From assembly GCF_000399685.1 (NCBI RefSeq), contig NZ_KB976987.1:1503184-1567183 (forward strand): a stretch of 64,000 nt of DNA. The letters run 5' to 3'. The first letter of the stretch is position 1. Each line of letters opens with the position of its first letter. This stretch comes from Acinetobacter pittii ANC 4050 (lineage in GTDB: Bacteria > Pseudomonadota > Gammaproteobacteria > Pseudomonadales > Moraxellaceae). Below are positions 1 to 10,563 of this stretch, piece by piece. The notes below the pieces were generated by a model. That model made no database searches and was not told the origin of the DNA. It worked only from the letters and a program-made list of their open reading frames with translations. The position numbers were made by a program, and so were the translations under genes.

Positions 1-3
1 ATT

Positions 4-23
4 AATCTGGTTTAAACCAGATT
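4..23 (-). terminator. Perfect inverted repeat after the GntR/UTRA gene
   Basis: AATCTGGTTTAAACCAGATT is a perfect 20-bp palindrome lying just beyond the stop of the minus-strand GntR gene. It is probably its transcription terminator. The window ends before any T-run on that strand can be seen, so an operator for a gene outside the window is also possible. Confidence 0.5.
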
Positions 24-29
24 GTATTT

Positions 30-752
30 TTATGCTCGTGCTTCGAAATGTAAATCTAAGACATCGTGTAGCCAATATTCTTGGTCAACATCGGTAATCA
101 CGCCCTTTTCATTTCTGTTACTACGGCAAATATATAAACCGAGTGCACCGACATTGACATGAAGCGCTTTGGCCTGTTGTTCCGATAGAGCTGTTGGATA
201 GAGGTTAATGTCGGCTCTGGTGATATGGCAGTTATATTCATTTGCCATCAGTAAAGTAATGGATTGCTTGAGATCATGAGTTAAAAACTCAGGAAAAAGC
301 TCTGCATTCACACGTAAATGTTCAACCAACACAGGACGTCCATTAATACAGCGACGACGCCAAACTGAATAAATCGGATGCCCTTTTTCAACTTTTAAAT
401 GCTTGGCATCCCAAGAAGTGGCCTGAGTCAGCTCACTGGAAATCACTTCGGTCGAAGGTTCATAGCCTTGTTCAATCACAAACTGGTTAAAGTTTTTTGT
501 CGATTGAGGGTGATAAATAATACGTGGAGAACGAACATACCAACCACGGCGGTCTAATCGATAAATCAAACCATCAGTTTCCAAAGCCAGCAAAGCTTCA
601 CGTGCAGCCACGCGAGTGGTTTGGAATTGCTCAGATAGCACTCTTTCCGATGGGAGTTTTGCATGAGCGTCTAATACACCAGATTCAATGTCATGGGCAA
701 TTGCATCGCGAATAGGAATATATTTAGGTATGCGTGCTTGGTCCTGTTCCAT
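30..752 (-). CDS. GntR-family (HutC/UTRA) transcriptional regulator
   Basis: The 240-residue protein has an N-terminal winged helix-turn-helix of GntR type (about residues 10-75, with the characteristic LPSERVLSEQF and a TTRVAAREAL recognition helix). A UTRA ligand-binding domain fills the rest; its typical hallmark is the segment with PIYSVWRRRCINGRPVLVEH near the middle. Members of this subfamily are usually repressors released by a small-molecule effector such as an amino acid, sugar or phosphonate. Neither its target nor its ligand is evident here. It lies downstream of pobA and is read in the same direction, but a terminator separates them, so it is probably transcribed on its own. Confidence 0.85.
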   Translation of the reverse strand: MEQDQARIPKYIPIRDAIAHDIESGVLDAHAKLPSERVLSEQFQTTRVAAREALLALETDGLIYRLDRRGWYVRSPRIIYHPQSTKNFNQFVIEQGYEPSTEVISSELTQATSWDAKHLKVEKGHPIYSVWRRRCINGRPVLVEHLRVNAELFPEFLTHDLKQSITLLMANEYNCHITRADINLYPTALSEQQAKALHVNVGALGLYICRSNRNEKGVITDVDQEYWLHDVLDLHFEARA

Positions 753-887
753 ACAAACTTAGAATTTATAAATAAAGAAATTAATAACAATATACTGAAA
801 AAATATGACAAAAGCTTTTATTAATGCTGATCTTTTAAGCAAAGCGCACCGCATCTCAGACTTTTTCCAACTAAATTTTTCCATAGA

Positions 888-920
888 AAAAGGGCATCTA
901 TGTGCCCTTTTATCTTTTTT
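888..920 (-). terminator. Rho-independent terminator after pobA
   Basis: A 9-bp perfect stem (AAAAGGGCA / TGCCCTTTT) encloses a 6-nt loop, with A/T-rich tracts on both sides. It lies 16 bp beyond the pobA stop codon and could work in both directions. Confidence 0.75.
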
Positions 921-926
921 TAATTA

Positions 927-2156
<1,230 letters not shown>

Positions 2157-2236
2157 TCATCCTGACTTTTAAATTACTGGCTTTAAGTTTTGTTCACTAT
2201 GTATTCAAGACGAAAATAACCGTTTATCATTTAGTT

Positions 2237-2253
2237 TGTCCGAATAGCGGACA
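2237..2253. promoter_or_regulatory. Inverted repeat in the pobA-pobR intergenic region (candidate PobR operator)
   Basis: TGTCCGAATAGCGGACA has perfect 6-bp arms around a 5-nt spacer. It sits 30 bp before the pobR start, in the 141-bp divergent region. PobR is known to bind this intergenic region in Acinetobacter. That this exact repeat is the site is inferred. Confidence 0.5.
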
Positions 2254-2282
2254 GAAACAACCAAAATAATAGGAATGAATGG

Positions 2283-3098
2283 ATGCCTTCTCTCGATGCT
2301 TTTTTAGAGCACCCGACCTCGCATGAGAAAATTCGTCAAGATGACTACATTGCAGGATTAGCTAAAGGCTTGGCTTTACTGGAAGCTTTTGGAACAGATC
2401 GGCAACGGCTTAATGTCACTCAAGTGGCTGAGCGAACCGGTATTAGTCGTACAGCGGCAAGGCGCTATTTAAAAACTTTAAAATACTTAGGCTATTTAGA
2501 AACAGATGAACATTACTTTTGGTTGACTCATCGCGTGCTACGTTTTTCGAGTTCTTATTTGAGCTCTGCTCACCTGCCTAAAGTCGCTCAATCATTTTTA
2601 AATCTTTTGTGCGCACAGACATCTCTTACTTTTTCGATAGTAGTTTTGGACGATAACGAAGTCGTACCCATTGCCCGTAGCTATTTACCGCAGCAAGATA
2701 ATTTGCGTGTAAGCCCTTATGGTATGCATTTAGGCAACCGACTCCCTGCCCATGCCACTTCTACGGGTAAAGTATTGCTGGCAGCACTGTCTGAAGAAGC
2801 TCAGCACACGTGGGTAAAAACTTACGGTTTAAAGCGTTTAACCCCTTTTACACTCGTAGATGAGTCCAAGTTTTTTGAAGTGCTTAAGGGCATTTCGTTA
2901 TCGGATTATTGTCTTTCTAAAGAAGAACATGAACTTGGCGTGATTGCGATTGCCGTACCTGTTTTTAATGCACAAGGTCAAGCGGTGGCAGCGCTTAACT
3001 GCATGTCTCAAACCAACCGCGTACAAGAAGATTATTTAGTTCAGCAAATTTTGCCCTTACTGCGTAACACAGCAAATGAACTTAGAAATGTGATTTAA
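2283..3098 (+). CDS. pobR: IclR-family activator of pobA (PobR)
   Basis: The 271-residue protein has an IclR-type helix-turn-helix at about residues 43-64 (LNVTQVAERTGISRTAARRY) followed by an IclR effector-binding domain. The HATSTGKVLLA segment and the EHELGVIAIAVPV segment are family hallmarks. In Acinetobacter, PobR activates pobA when 4-hydroxybenzoate is present. Adjacency, divergence and length all agree with that identity. Use of the ATG at 2283 is supported by an AGGA-like site shortly upstream. Confidence 0.93.
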   Translation: MPSLDAFLEHPTSHEKIRQDDYIAGLAKGLALLEAFGTDRQRLNVTQVAERTGISRTAARRYLKTLKYLGYLETDEHYFWLTHRVLRFSSSYLSSAHLPKVAQSFLNLLCAQTSLTFSIVVLDDNEVVPIARSYLPQQDNLRVSPYGMHLGNRLPAHATSTGKVLLAALSEEAQHTWVKTYGLKRLTPFTLVDESKFFEVLKGISLSDYCLSKEEHELGVIAIAVPVFNAQGQAVAALNCMSQTNRVQEDYLVQQILPLLRNTANELRNVI

Positions 3099-3109
3099 AT
3101 TATATAAAT

Positions 3110-3141
3110 AAGGCCTCGTCCACTTGAACAAGGCCTTTTTA
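3110..3141 (+). terminator. Terminator between pobR and the convergent catabolic operon
   Basis: AAGGCCT and AGGCCTT arms are separated by 14 nt and followed by a T-run on the plus strand. They lie 12 bp after the pobR stop and before the end of the minus-strand operon, so this may serve both. Confidence 0.65.
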
Positions 3142-3160
3142 TAATATTCAAACCGAAAGT

Positions 3161-3544
3161 TTATTGCTCAGATTCAAACTCTTTGATTGCCTCTTTTGCA
3201 ATACGAAAGCTATCTACAGCAGCAGGCACGCCACAGTAAATGGCTACCTGTAAAAGCACTTCACGAATTTTCTCTTTAGGCACACCATTTCGAAGTGCGC
3301 CTTTAACATGTAGTTTTAATTCATGTGGACGATTTAAAGCTGAAATCATTGCCAAGTTAATTAAACTGCGCTCAGGCTTACTTAATTCTTCACGTCCCCA
3401 AACAGCTCCCCAGCAATATTCAGTCACTAACTCTTGAAGAGGAAGATTAAATTCATCGGCATTATTAATCGAATTATTTACATATTCTTCACCAAGCACT
3501 TGTTTACGGATTGCTAAACCCTTTTCAAATTTTTCATTACTCAT
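3161..3544 (-). CDS. Carboxymuconolactone decarboxylase-family protein
   Basis: The 127-residue protein is a full-length single CMD/AhpD-like domain. It shows the family segments EYCWGAVWGREEL, HVKGALRNG and LLQVAIYCGVPAAVDSF, which closely resemble PcaC-type gamma-carboxymuconolactone decarboxylases. Its start overlaps the stop of the upstream aldehyde dehydrogenase by 4 bp, so the two are translationally coupled. It sits at the end of an N-heterocycle-type catabolic cluster rather than in a pca operon, so the substrate is probably not carboxymuconolactone. A decarboxylation, a lactone or enamide rearrangement, or a peroxidase-like role cannot be separated by reading alone. Confidence 0.85.
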   Translation of the reverse strand: MSNEKFEKGLAIRKQVLGEEYVNNSINNADEFNLPLQELVTEYCWGAVWGREELSKPERSLINLAMISALNRPHELKLHVKGALRNGVPKEKIREVLLQVAIYCGVPAAVDSFRIAKEAIKEFESEQ

Positions 3545-4998
3545 ATATTCAATCCTCCAAACAAGGTGTATTTAATTTCTAGATAATCTTCAATACCGTA
3601 TTTAGAACCTTCACGCCCCAAACCAGACTGTTTAATTCCACCAAAAGGCGCAACTTCATTTGAAATAAGGCCTTTATTAATTCCGACCATGCCATATTCG
3701 AGCTGTTCACTCATTCGCCAAGCACGGCCTAAATCTTTGGTATAACAATATGCAGCTAAACCAAATTCAGTTGCATTTGCCATTTCTACCGCTTGTTGCT
3801 CGGTTTCAAATTTAAATACGGCTGCCAGTGGGCCAAACGTTTCTTGAGTTGCAACGTCCATATCAGCGGTAACATCTGCAATCAGTGTCGGTTCAAAAAA
3901 TAACTCACCCGCTGTATGTTTTTTACCACCAATCACAAGACGACCATTTTTATCTAAAGCATCTTGAATATGAGCTTCAACTTTTTTCACCGCATTGGCA
4001 TTAATTAATGGCCCAATGTCATGCCCTGCTTCTAATCCATTACCAATATTAAAGTTTTGAATTTTTTGGCTTAAGGCAGCAATAAATTTTTCATAAATGC
4101 CAGCCTGCACCAAGAATCGATTGACGCAGACACAGGTTTGCCCTGCATTTCTAAATTTGGCAATGAGCGCTCCCTCAATTGCTGCTTCTAAATCGGCATC
4201 ATCAAATACAATAAACGGCGCATTGCCACCCAACTCTAAGGAAACTTTTTTTAAAGTTTTTGCTGAACGCTCAAGCAGCATTTTGCCGACGGGTGTTGAA
4301 CCGGTAAAAGTAAACTTGCGGACAACATCACTTTCAAAAATCGCATCACCAATATGAACTGCATCGCCCGTAATCACACTAAAAATTTCAGCAGGCACGC
4401 CAGCTTGTACAGCTAAGTCGACTAAAGCCAAGGCAGTAAAAGGCGTTTCAGGTGCCGGTTTTACAATACAAGGACAACCTGCCGCCAATGCTGGAGCAAC
4501 CTTACGCGTAATCATGGCAGCCGGAAAATTCCAAGGTGTAATCGCTGCAACGACACCAATTGGCTGTTTATTTACAACAATTCGAGCATCGGGATATGGG
4601 CTTGGAATAATATCGCCATACACTCGTTTTGCTTCTTCGGCAAACCATTCAATAAAACTGGCAGCATATAAAATTTCACCTTTGGCTTCGGCTAAAGGCT
4701 TTCCTTGCTCACTTGTTAAAATAAAAGCCAAGTCATCTGCATTTGAAATAATTAAATCAAACCATTTTTTTAAAATAATTGATCGATCTTTTGCTGTTTT
4801 ATTTTTCCATAGCGGCCAAGCTTCTTTGGCAGCTTCAATGGCACGCTCGGCTTCAGCCTTGCCCATATTTGGGACAGTACCAATCACTTCTAATGTCGCC
4901 GGATTTAAAATTTCGGATGTTTGTTGATGGTCTGCATCGCGCCACTTTCCAGCAACAAAGGCTTGCTGACGAAATAAAGCGAGTTCATTAAGCTGCAT
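3541..4998 (-). CDS. Succinate-semialdehyde dehydrogenase-like aldehyde dehydrogenase (GabD type)
   Basis: This is an NAD(P)-dependent aldehyde dehydrogenase of about 485 residues. It has the general-base motif LELGGNAPF, the nucleophile in NAGQTCVCVNR (Cys near residue 289) and the GabD-like C-terminus with FGGIKQSGLGREGSKYGIEDY. The last motif favours succinate or glutarate semialdehyde as substrate. The ATG at 4998 has an AGGA 8 nt upstream; the ATG at 5004 is only 2 nt away from it. The gene is coupled to the CMD-family gene and preceded by an operator-like sequence that resembles the palindrome in front of the main catabolic operon. I infer that it makes the last step, semialdehyde to dicarboxylate. 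Confidence 0.88.
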   Translation of the reverse strand: MQLNELALFRQQAFVAGKWRDADHQQTSEILNPATLEVIGTVPNMGKAEAERAIEAAKEAWPLWKNKTAKDRSIILKKWFDLIISNADDLAFILTSEQGKPLAEAKGEILYAASFIEWFAEEAKRVYGDIIPSPYPDARIVVNKQPIGVVAAITPWNFPAAMITRKVAPALAAGCPCIVKPAPETPFTALALVDLAVQAGVPAEIFSVITGDAVHIGDAIFESDVVRKFTFTGSTPVGKMLLERSAKTLKKVSLELGGNAPFIVFDDADLEAAIEGALIAKFRNAGQTCVCVNRFLVQAGIYEKFIAALSQKIQNFNIGNGLEAGHDIGPLINANAVKKVEAHIQDALDKNGRLVIGGKKHTAGELFFEPTLIADVTADMDVATQETFGPLAAVFKFETEQQAVEMANATEFGLAAYCYTKDLGRAWRMSEQLEYGMVGINKGLISNEVAPFGGIKQSGLGREGSKYGIEDYLEIKYTLFGGLNI

Positions 4999-5072
4999 GA
5001 TCATTATCCTGTTGAGATCTTCTGCATTGATAGTGGAGCGATATATAAATTAAATAGCTCACCATCAACTTT

Positions 5073-5119
5073 GTATTATGGCATACCAAAAATTAATTTA
5101 AAAAAATTTTCGGTATGCC
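5073..5119. promoter_or_regulatory. Operator-like sites upstream of the semialdehyde dehydrogenase gene
   Basis: GTATTATGGCATACCA at 5073-5088 differs by one base from the matching part of the 22-bp palindrome at 12924-12945. A second inverted copy, GGTATGCC, lies at 5112-5119, so the two can also form an 8-bp stem with an AT-rich loop. No T-run follows on the minus strand, which makes a plain terminator for the porin gene less convincing than an operator for the downstream dehydrogenase. The element is 75-120 bp before that gene's start. Confidence 0.55.
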
Positions 5120-5136
5120 CGAATGTTTAAATGTTT

Positions 5137-6306
5137 TTAGAAATAATAAAACAGCGTTAAGTTAAGCAACTTATTCCATGGGTTATCATCCCCTTGTGCC
5201 AATGAATCTTGAGTTCCCCCAATGAACGGGTCATTTTTACTCATGATGTATTCAGCCACCAAAGATAGCTGTTTATGGTCAATAGACACACCAATAATAT
5301 TACGGATGGAATCTTTCATATTGTCCTGATCTTTATCGTACTGACTGTACATAAAGTACGGCGTAATGTTTCCGATCTGCTTAACATTTTTGAAAGAGTA
5401 GCCCACGTCTGCGGTATAGAACGTTCCTTTGTTCGCGACATAATATTCAGTGTCGTAGGAACCCATGAGTGACTGATTAGGATTAAGCTGATCCTGATTA
5501 GTTACATCATTTTTACCGCCTGTAAGGGTCACATTAAAATTGCCATAATTGGCTTTACCAAAAAGTGCCCATGCATGACGACGCCCATCTCTCGAAGCGG
5601 CTTTATTTTCAATATCCGATGTCCAATATGAACCACCGAGCTGTGTGGTTAAACCATTAATTCCAAGATTTACATCTTGAGTCACTCGGCCTACCCACAT
5701 GTTCTTTTCTTGCAAATCGGTTTTATTCGGATCATCTGAACTCACATAGTTTGCAGTGTAGCGACCTGAGTCTTGGGTAGAGCCTGTGTAGTTTCCACCA
5801 TCTACCGCAAAATACCCCACATCAAATTTGGTTGATGTCGGCAATTCAAAGTGATAATTCAAACCAAGATTATGAACATCTTCTAAACCTGCGGTTGTGC
5901 TCATACTTCCATATAGGCTATTGCCCCAGAAACGTCCCGGCCCAAATGGAATCGGCTGAACACCTGCCACCACCTGATCTGTTTTATTTAATTTGTATCC
6001 TACATAACCATCAACCAATGTAGAAAAATCACATAGACGGTCATATTGATAACAACGATATTCCGCATGGCCAAATAACGGTCCACGCTCGTAGTCCAGT
6101 TTTAACTGCGCAGCATCAAAACGAATTTTTTGATCAGAAGCAGTTTCGCCATAATGTTTATCTTGATAGTTAGCGCGGACATAACCCGATACGGTGAGCT
6201 TACCGTATTCACCATCGGTATTTCCAAAACTTACACCTGCATAACTTGGATAAATTACGGCCATCAATGCTGTGCTTAGAGCCACTTGTAAATAGCTTTT
6301 TTTCAT
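5137..6306 (-). CDS. Outer-membrane porin, probable substrate channel of the catabolic cluster
   Basis: The 389-residue protein begins with a signal peptide (MKKSYLQVALSTALMAVIYPSYA, cleavage likely after residue 23). The rest is rich in alternating aromatic and polar residues typical of beta-barrel strands, and it ends in aromatic residues (NLTLFYYF), as outer-membrane proteins usually do. Its family looks like the Gram-negative substrate-specific porins, but I cannot assign a precise subfamily. It lies 26 bp after the permease gene on the same strand, so porin and inner-membrane permease probably form one uptake unit for the same compound. Confidence 0.8.
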   Translation of the reverse strand: MKKSYLQVALSTALMAVIYPSYAGVSFGNTDGEYGKLTVSGYVRANYQDKHYGETASDQKIRFDAAQLKLDYERGPLFGHAEYRCYQYDRLCDFSTLVDGYVGYKLNKTDQVVAGVQPIPFGPGRFWGNSLYGSMSTTAGLEDVHNLGLNYHFELPTSTKFDVGYFAVDGGNYTGSTQDSGRYTANYVSSDDPNKTDLQEKNMWVGRVTQDVNLGINGLTTQLGGSYWTSDIENKAASRDGRRHAWALFGKANYGNFNVTLTGGKNDVTNQDQLNPNQSLMGSYDTEYYVANKGTFYTADVGYSFKNVKQIGNITPYFMYSQYDKDQDNMKDSIRNIIGVSIDHKQLSLVAEYIMSKNDPFIGGTQDSLAQGDDNPWNKLLNLTLFYYF

Positions 6307-6331
6307 TGTGAGATTCCTTTCACTACAATGC

Positions 6332-7738
6332 TTATTGAGGTAATTTTGCGTTTAATGCGGGAGCTGAACATTTAATCTTTCCTAGATTAAAGACGTAATA
6401 CACCACCAGACTCACCACCAATCCAATGACCCAAGAAATATCCGCATCCGGAATTACATCGGCCAATGTACCTGTGAAAAACGCATTTTTTAAGAATGGA
6501 ATTTGTACCGCGATCCCAATGAAATAAGCCGTAAGCGCTTTTGCATTAAATTTGCCATAAATACCGCCATCACGTGCAAAGATCGATTGAATGTCATAAG
6601 ACTTTTTATTCACCACATAGAAATCTAGTAAATTAATAGACACCCATGGCACCAAAATAAATAACAAGGCAAAAATCACATTCAAGAAGAAACTAATAAA
6701 GTTACTTGATGCCCAAAGTGCCGTTAAAGTCGCTAGAACTAACACAATGATTGATAACACGACGCGGATATTTCGGCTTGGCATCCACTGCCCTGCAAAA
6801 GTCTGAATAGAGGTAATACAAGACAGAACCGCACCGTATAGGTTCATGGCATTATGACCAATGATATTGCATAGGAACAAAATCATAAGAACATAACCGA
6901 ATAGCCCAGTACCCGACTTTACCGCTTCCATCGCATCTGTGGTTGAGCCAATGCTGACCGCAATCGTACCAAATGCCATCGCAAAAATAGTTCCTAACGA
7001 TGCGCCTAAATAGGTAAAGATAAATGGCTTATAAATACCAATCGATTTCGGTAAATATCGTGAGTAGTCTGAGGTATAAGGCGAGAAACTAATTTGCCAT
7101 ACAGCACACAACCCAAACATGGCAAACCAGCCTTTCATATTGAAAGAGCCTTTAGCAAGTACATCTGCATTAATATGCGGCACCATAATCATGAGGCCGA
7201 TGAGCAACGAACCACCCATAAACCAAGTTCCAATTTTATTGAACTTATGAATAAAGTGGTAACCGATCACGCCAATTGTGGTTGCTGCAATTGCGCCAAT
7301 CACGGTCGCGGTCGGCACTGGAATGGCAGGAACAACGGTATGCAGGGTTTTGCCTGACAAAATAATGTTAGAGATGAAAAAACCTAAATAAATGAGGGTA
7401 GTAAACAGTACAACCAGCAATGCCCCATAACGCCCAAACTGTGCGCGGCTCTGAATCATTTGAGGAATGCCGACCTGCGGACCTTGCGCAGAGGTTAAAG
7501 CCAGAATCGCTGCACCAAAAAAATGTCCACAGCAGATCGCAAGCAATGCACTTACAATATTGAGGTTAAAGGTTAAAATTGACATTGCACCCGTAATCAC
7601 GGCAAGCGGTGCAATATTGGTACAAAACCATAATGTGAATAGATCGCGAACTTTCCCATTACGTTCAGAGGGAGCAACATAATCAATAGAATGACTTTCG
7701 ATAGCGAAAGCATTATTGCTATTTTCGTTTTGGCTCAT
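6332..7738 (-). CDS. NCS1-family (cytosine/purine-type) permease
   Basis: The 468-residue inner-membrane protein has about twelve hydrophobic segments and the sequence character of the nucleobase:cation symporter-1 family (CodB, allantoin and hydantoin permeases), for example the early segment with GPQVGIPQMIQSRAQFG. This family imports small N-containing rings with protons or sodium. The gene is co-directional with the porin and lies within the catabolic cluster. It is therefore good evidence that the substrate is a nitrogen heterocycle or a ring-opened amide, although the exact compound cannot be read. Confidence 0.9.
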   Translation of the reverse strand: MSQNENSNNAFAIESHSIDYVAPSERNGKVRDLFTLWFCTNIAPLAVITGAMSILTFNLNIVSALLAICCGHFFGAAILALTSAQGPQVGIPQMIQSRAQFGRYGALLVVLFTTLIYLGFFISNIILSGKTLHTVVPAIPVPTATVIGAIAATTIGVIGYHFIHKFNKIGTWFMGGSLLIGLMIMVPHINADVLAKGSFNMKGWFAMFGLCAVWQISFSPYTSDYSRYLPKSIGIYKPFIFTYLGASLGTIFAMAFGTIAVSIGSTTDAMEAVKSGTGLFGYVLMILFLCNIIGHNAMNLYGAVLSCITSIQTFAGQWMPSRNIRVVLSIIVLVLATLTALWASSNFISFFLNVIFALLFILVPWVSINLLDFYVVNKKSYDIQSIFARDGGIYGKFNAKALTAYFIGIAVQIPFLKNAFFTGTLADVIPDADISWVIGLVVSLVVYYVFNLGKIKCSAPALNAKLPQ

Positions 7739-8042
7739 ATCCTTAATCTCTCTTTGAGGAATTCATTTCCTCAACATCAAAAAATCTGCCCAGCCAAAGT
7801 CATTTCAATATGACTCGGCTTCATCTTTTTATTTCCTTTTACAAACAGCTCATTTCTCTGTTTGTGTTGTTTTAGCCAAGAAAAAGGTAAAGCCAGTCCG
7901 ATCAATACTTGATTAAGCATCGATACATCTAGTTTTACGTTTTCAACTATTTAAAGCTTTAGGCGATTACTGGGTTTGACTGATTCATTTTTTCATCCTT
8001 GAAATTAAAATCCCGTTATATTTTCATACCTCAAGTCATGAC
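7739..8042. other. 304-bp gap between permease and ALDH genes with two inverted repeats
   Basis: No gene is seen here. A perfect 8-bp inverted repeat (TTGAGGAA-N5-TTCCTCAA, 7754-7774) lies 16 bp before the permease start and may be an operator or a leader hairpin. A second imperfect hairpin at 7792-7820 (AGCC..AGTCAT / ATGACT..GGCT) is followed on the minus strand by GGGCAGATTTTTT and could end the upstream operon. The permease promoter should lie in the rest. Confidence 0.5.
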
Positions 8043-9512
8043 TTATCTCATGACAAATGGGTCATCAATTGGCTCATCTGAAGTACGTAACCAAATTGTT
8101 TTGGTGGCGGTGTAATCTAGAACTGCATTTGCGCCACCTTCCCGACCATGTCCCGAAAGCCCATGTCCACCAAAAGGTGCAAGTGGTGAAACAGCGCGGT
8201 AGGTATTTAACCAAACAATTCCCGACCCAATGACTTTGGTCATACGGTGCGCACGGCTTAAATTGGTGGTAAAAACGCCTGCCGCCAACCCATAAGGTGT
8301 GCTATTGGCTTTTTGCACAGCTTCCGCTTCATCTTTAAAACTATCTACCGATAAAACCGGACCAAATAGTTCTGTGGTAATGCAATCTGCTTGAGGTGCA
8401 TCGGTGCAATCTAAAATGGTCGGTGGATAGTAATACCCTGCTCGCTCAAGGCTTTTACCGCCAGTAAGAAGTTTTGCACCTTGCTGGATTGAACTTGCAA
8501 CGACTTGCTCGATTTTTTGGCGTTGGCGTAAAGTACAAAGTGGTCCAAACTCGGTTGCCATTTCATGAGGTAAACCAATTTTTATGGTTTGTACACGCTC
8601 AACCAAACGCTGAACAAATTCATCTTTAATGCTTTCTTCAACCAGTAAGCGTGAACCTGCCACACAACTTTGCCCAGTAGCAGCAAAAATAGCAGCGACC
8701 TGAGCATTTACCGCACTTTGAATATCTGCATCAGCAAATACAATAAATGGAGATTTGCCACCTAATTCGAGTGAAACTTTTGCAAGATTTTCAGCCGAGT
8801 TACGCACAATGTGCTTTGCCGTTTCTGGGCCACCTGTAAATGCAACATGTGCCACATCTGGATGACTACTCAACACGGCGCCACATTCAGGTCCAAAACC
8901 CGTAATCACGTTGACCACTCCAGCCGGAAAACCCGCCTCATGCACTAATTTAGCAAAAGCCAATAATGGCCCAGGACCGTCTTCAGATGCTTTTAACACG
9001 ACTGTACAACCTGCCGCTAAAGCTGGGCCGACCTTCACTGCCGATAAAAATAACTGACTGTTCCAAGGAACGATTGCAGCAACCACACCCACAGGTTCAC
9101 GAACAATCCATGCTTGCATGTCTGCCTTATCAATCGGTAGAAAACTACCCTCTAATTTGTCGGCAATACCTGCGTAGTAGCGATAATATTCAGCGACATA
9201 GGCTATCTGGCTCGATGTTTCACGAATAATTTTACCCGTGTCACTGGTTTCAATTTGAGCCAATTGCGGTGCAGCTTTTTTAATTAAATCAGCCAGTTTA
9301 TAGAGCAATTTCCCGCGCTGTGAAGCAGTTAACCCTGCCCAAGCCGGTGCTTTTAACGCACTTGATGCGGCCTGAACTGCTCGATTGACTTCATCCGTTC
9401 GAGCTTCTGGCATGTGTGCCCAGACTTCACCTGTTGCAGGATTAATACTTTCAAAAGTCGCTGCACCAGATTCAAACTGACCATTAATATAAAGCTGAAA
9501 ATCTGCTGTCAT
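8043..9512 (-). CDS. NAD-dependent aldehyde dehydrogenase
   Basis: The 489-residue enzyme has the glutamate motif LELGGKSPF, the catalytic cysteine in TGQSCVAGSR (Cys283) and the C-terminal PFGGHGLSGHGREGG motif. It resembles the broad-specificity betaine/aromatic-type aldehyde dehydrogenases more than GabD. It starts 11 bp after the monooxygenase gene, so it is in the same transcript. By analogy with the pyridine pathway I infer that it oxidises the aldehyde made by ring opening (in that pathway an unsaturated formamido-butenal), but its substrate is untested. Confidence 0.88.
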   Translation of the reverse strand: MTADFQLYINGQFESGAATFESINPATGEVWAHMPEARTDEVNRAVQAASSALKAPAWAGLTASQRGKLLYKLADLIKKAAPQLAQIETSDTGKIIRETSSQIAYVAEYYRYYAGIADKLEGSFLPIDKADMQAWIVREPVGVVAAIVPWNSQLFLSAVKVGPALAAGCTVVLKASEDGPGPLLAFAKLVHEAGFPAGVVNVITGFGPECGAVLSSHPDVAHVAFTGGPETAKHIVRNSAENLAKVSLELGGKSPFIVFADADIQSAVNAQVAAIFAATGQSCVAGSRLLVEESIKDEFVQRLVERVQTIKIGLPHEMATEFGPLCTLRQRQKIEQVVASSIQQGAKLLTGGKSLERAGYYYPPTILDCTDAPQADCITTELFGPVLSVDSFKDEAEAVQKANSTPYGLAAGVFTTNLSRAHRMTKVIGSGIVWLNTYRAVSPLAPFGGHGLSGHGREGGANAVLDYTATKTIWLRTSDEPIDDPFVMR

Positions 9513-9523
9513 GATATTCGCCT

Positions 9524-10561
9524 CTATGCAAATGCCGGCATAACTTCATTGATCATACGTTCCAATGACGCTTTTTTACGTTCAAAGCTCATGCCCGTAT
9601 CAATCCAGAAAGAATATTCGTTATAACCCATCGCTTCATAAGCTTTTAAGCGGTCAATTACTTCTTGGGCCTGCCCAATCACGTTATTTTTGCGCATCGC
9701 TTCTGGTGTATAAAAAGGATGTGCAGCAATTTCTTCAGCACTTAAAGGTGCGATTAAACCTTGATTAATTTCACGCTCATTTTTAAACCATGCCCCGAAA
9801 TAGTTATAGAAGGTGTTAATTTCATCTGCTGCCAGTTGAGCATCTTCTTCACTATCTGCCACATAGGTATGGCGGAGCAACATAATTTCAGGGCGCTGAA
9901 TTTCATTGAACTTTTCGCAAGCTGCATTGAAATGCCCCATAAGCTTCTCAACTTCCTCATCGCCTAAATGCAAAGGTGTTACCTGTACATTACAGCCATT
10001 TTGCACGGCAAATTCATGGCTATTTGGATCACGAGCAGCAACCCAGATTGGTGGATGCGGTTGTTGAAGCGGTTGAGGTGCTGAAGTGGTTTTTGGAAAC
10101 TGCCAAAATTCACCGTTATGCTCATAATCGCCTTTCCAAAGGTTTTTAATGGCAGGAATCATTTCACGTAAACGCTGACCTGCACTCCATGCATCCATGC
10201 CCGGAACCATACGTTCATATTCAAACGAATAAGCACCGCGAGCAATACCAATATCTAAACGGCCATTGGTAATAATGTCGGTCATTGCAGCTTCGCCTGC
10301 AAGTTTAATCGGATGCCAGAATGGTGCTACTACCGTGCCTGTACCTAAACGAACATTTTTGGTTTTATTCGCTAAATCGACCAGATTTAAAAATGGGTTG
10401 GGTGCAATGGTAAAGTTCATGGCATGATGTTCGCCTGTCCAAACCGCATGCATCCCGCCACGGTCTGCAATCTGACAAAGCTCAATCATTTCATCATAAA
10501 GCTGTTTCTGAGTTTGCTGATCAGAAACACGTTCCATATGCACAAATAATGAAAAACGCAT
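9524..10561 (-). CDS. LLM-class (luciferase-like) flavin-dependent monooxygenase
   Basis: The 345-residue protein is a bacterial luciferase-fold oxygenase. The opening MRFSLFVHMERVSD, the segment with VWTGEHHAMNFTIAPNP and the later NGRLDIGIARGAYSFEYERM are typical of the class. Such enzymes use reduced FMN supplied by a separate reductase, and the reductase gene is immediately upstream (2-bp gap). RutA (uracil) and PyrA (pyridine) are ring-opening members with the same pairing. It is therefore the probable ring-cleaving enzyme of this cluster. The start ATG at 10561 has a GAGG site inside the end of the reductase gene. Confidence 0.88.
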   Translation of the reverse strand: MRFSLFVHMERVSDQQTQKQLYDEMIELCQIADRGGMHAVWTGEHHAMNFTIAPNPFLNLVDLANKTKNVRLGTGTVVAPFWHPIKLAGEAAMTDIITNGRLDIGIARGAYSFEYERMVPGMDAWSAGQRLREMIPAIKNLWKGDYEHNGEFWQFPKTTSAPQPLQQPHPPIWVAARDPNSHEFAVQNGCNVQVTPLHLGDEEVEKLMGHFNAACEKFNEIQRPEIMLLRHTYVADSEEDAQLAADEINTFYNYFGAWFKNEREINQGLIAPLSAEEIAAHPFYTPEAMRKNNVIGQAQEVIDRLKAYEAMGYNEYSFWIDTGMSFERKKASLERMINEVMPAFA

Positions 10562-10563
10562 GA

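Noticed and set aside
5080..5119. Plain terminator for the porin gene
   Set aside because: The 8-bp stem has a 24-nt loop and no T-run on the minus strand, while its left arm matches the operator of the main operon. A terminator function is possible but not preferred.
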